From NCBI GenBank assembly GCA_001768155.1, contig MENC01000138.1, positions 6,850 through 12,712 on the forward strand: DNA of 5,863 bases, given 5' to 3'. Numbering within the stretch: position 1 is the stretch's first letter; each line of letters starts with the position of its first letter. Below the pieces are notes generated by a model, which made no database searches, had not been told where the DNA came from, and saw nothing but the letters and a program-made list of their open reading frames with translations. The translations under genes were made by a program, and so were the position numbers. The DNA is from Bacteroidetes bacterium GWA2_30_7. GTDB taxonomy: Bacteria > Bacteroidota > Bacteroidia > Bacteroidales > GWF2-33-38. Positions 5,834-5,863 of this stretch are shown here, one piece after another.

Positions 5834-5863
5834 TCAATGTATTAAGTTTGACAACATTTGTTA

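Overview
The window looks like chromosomal DNA from an AT-rich member of the Bacteroidota. Four things point there: a Bacteroidota-type YidC with Lys instead of Arg in the groove position, a TTTG / TAnnTTTG promoter, weak or absent Shine-Dalgarno sequences, and intergenic DNA packed with short degenerate repeats. No rRNA or tRNA gene and no CRISPR array is visible. No phylogenetic search was possible.

Layout. Positions 1-226 are a repeat-rich leader: a ten-unit 8-bp tandem array followed by fragments of widespread intergenic repeats. Positions 227-2089 hold yidC, the essential inner-membrane insertase. A ten-unit 7-bp tandem array starts almost at its stop codon. Positions 2164-2583 are an AT-rich spacer with a small palindrome, a possible minus-strand coding remnant, a candidate promoter, an 18-bp perfect palindrome with a second operator-like copy, and a short half-site containing GTTAGCGC. 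Positions 2584-5664 encode a 1026-residue P-loop NTPase of STAND/NACHT-like build with an uncharacterised helical N-terminus and a long helical C-terminus. Its stop codon lies inside GCGCTAAC, the start of a roughly 130-bp imperfect palindrome (5658-5789). The last 70 or so bases hold a possible insertion-sequence end and AT-rich repeats.

Interpretation. yidC is core and housekeeping. The large NTPase gene looks like accessory DNA: it is visibly more AT-rich in sampled lines, and it is bracketed by GTTAGCGC on the left and GCGCTAAC plus a long attC-like palindrome on the right. That is the layout of an integron-type gene cassette spanning about 2539-5783. The protein architecture (helical recruitment-like domain, NTPase, helical sensor-like repeats) resembles antiviral STAND proteins in outline, so a mobile one-gene defence cassette is the most interesting reading. 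It remains an inference: there is no integrase in the window, the left attC is only a half-site, and no effector enzyme is recognisable.
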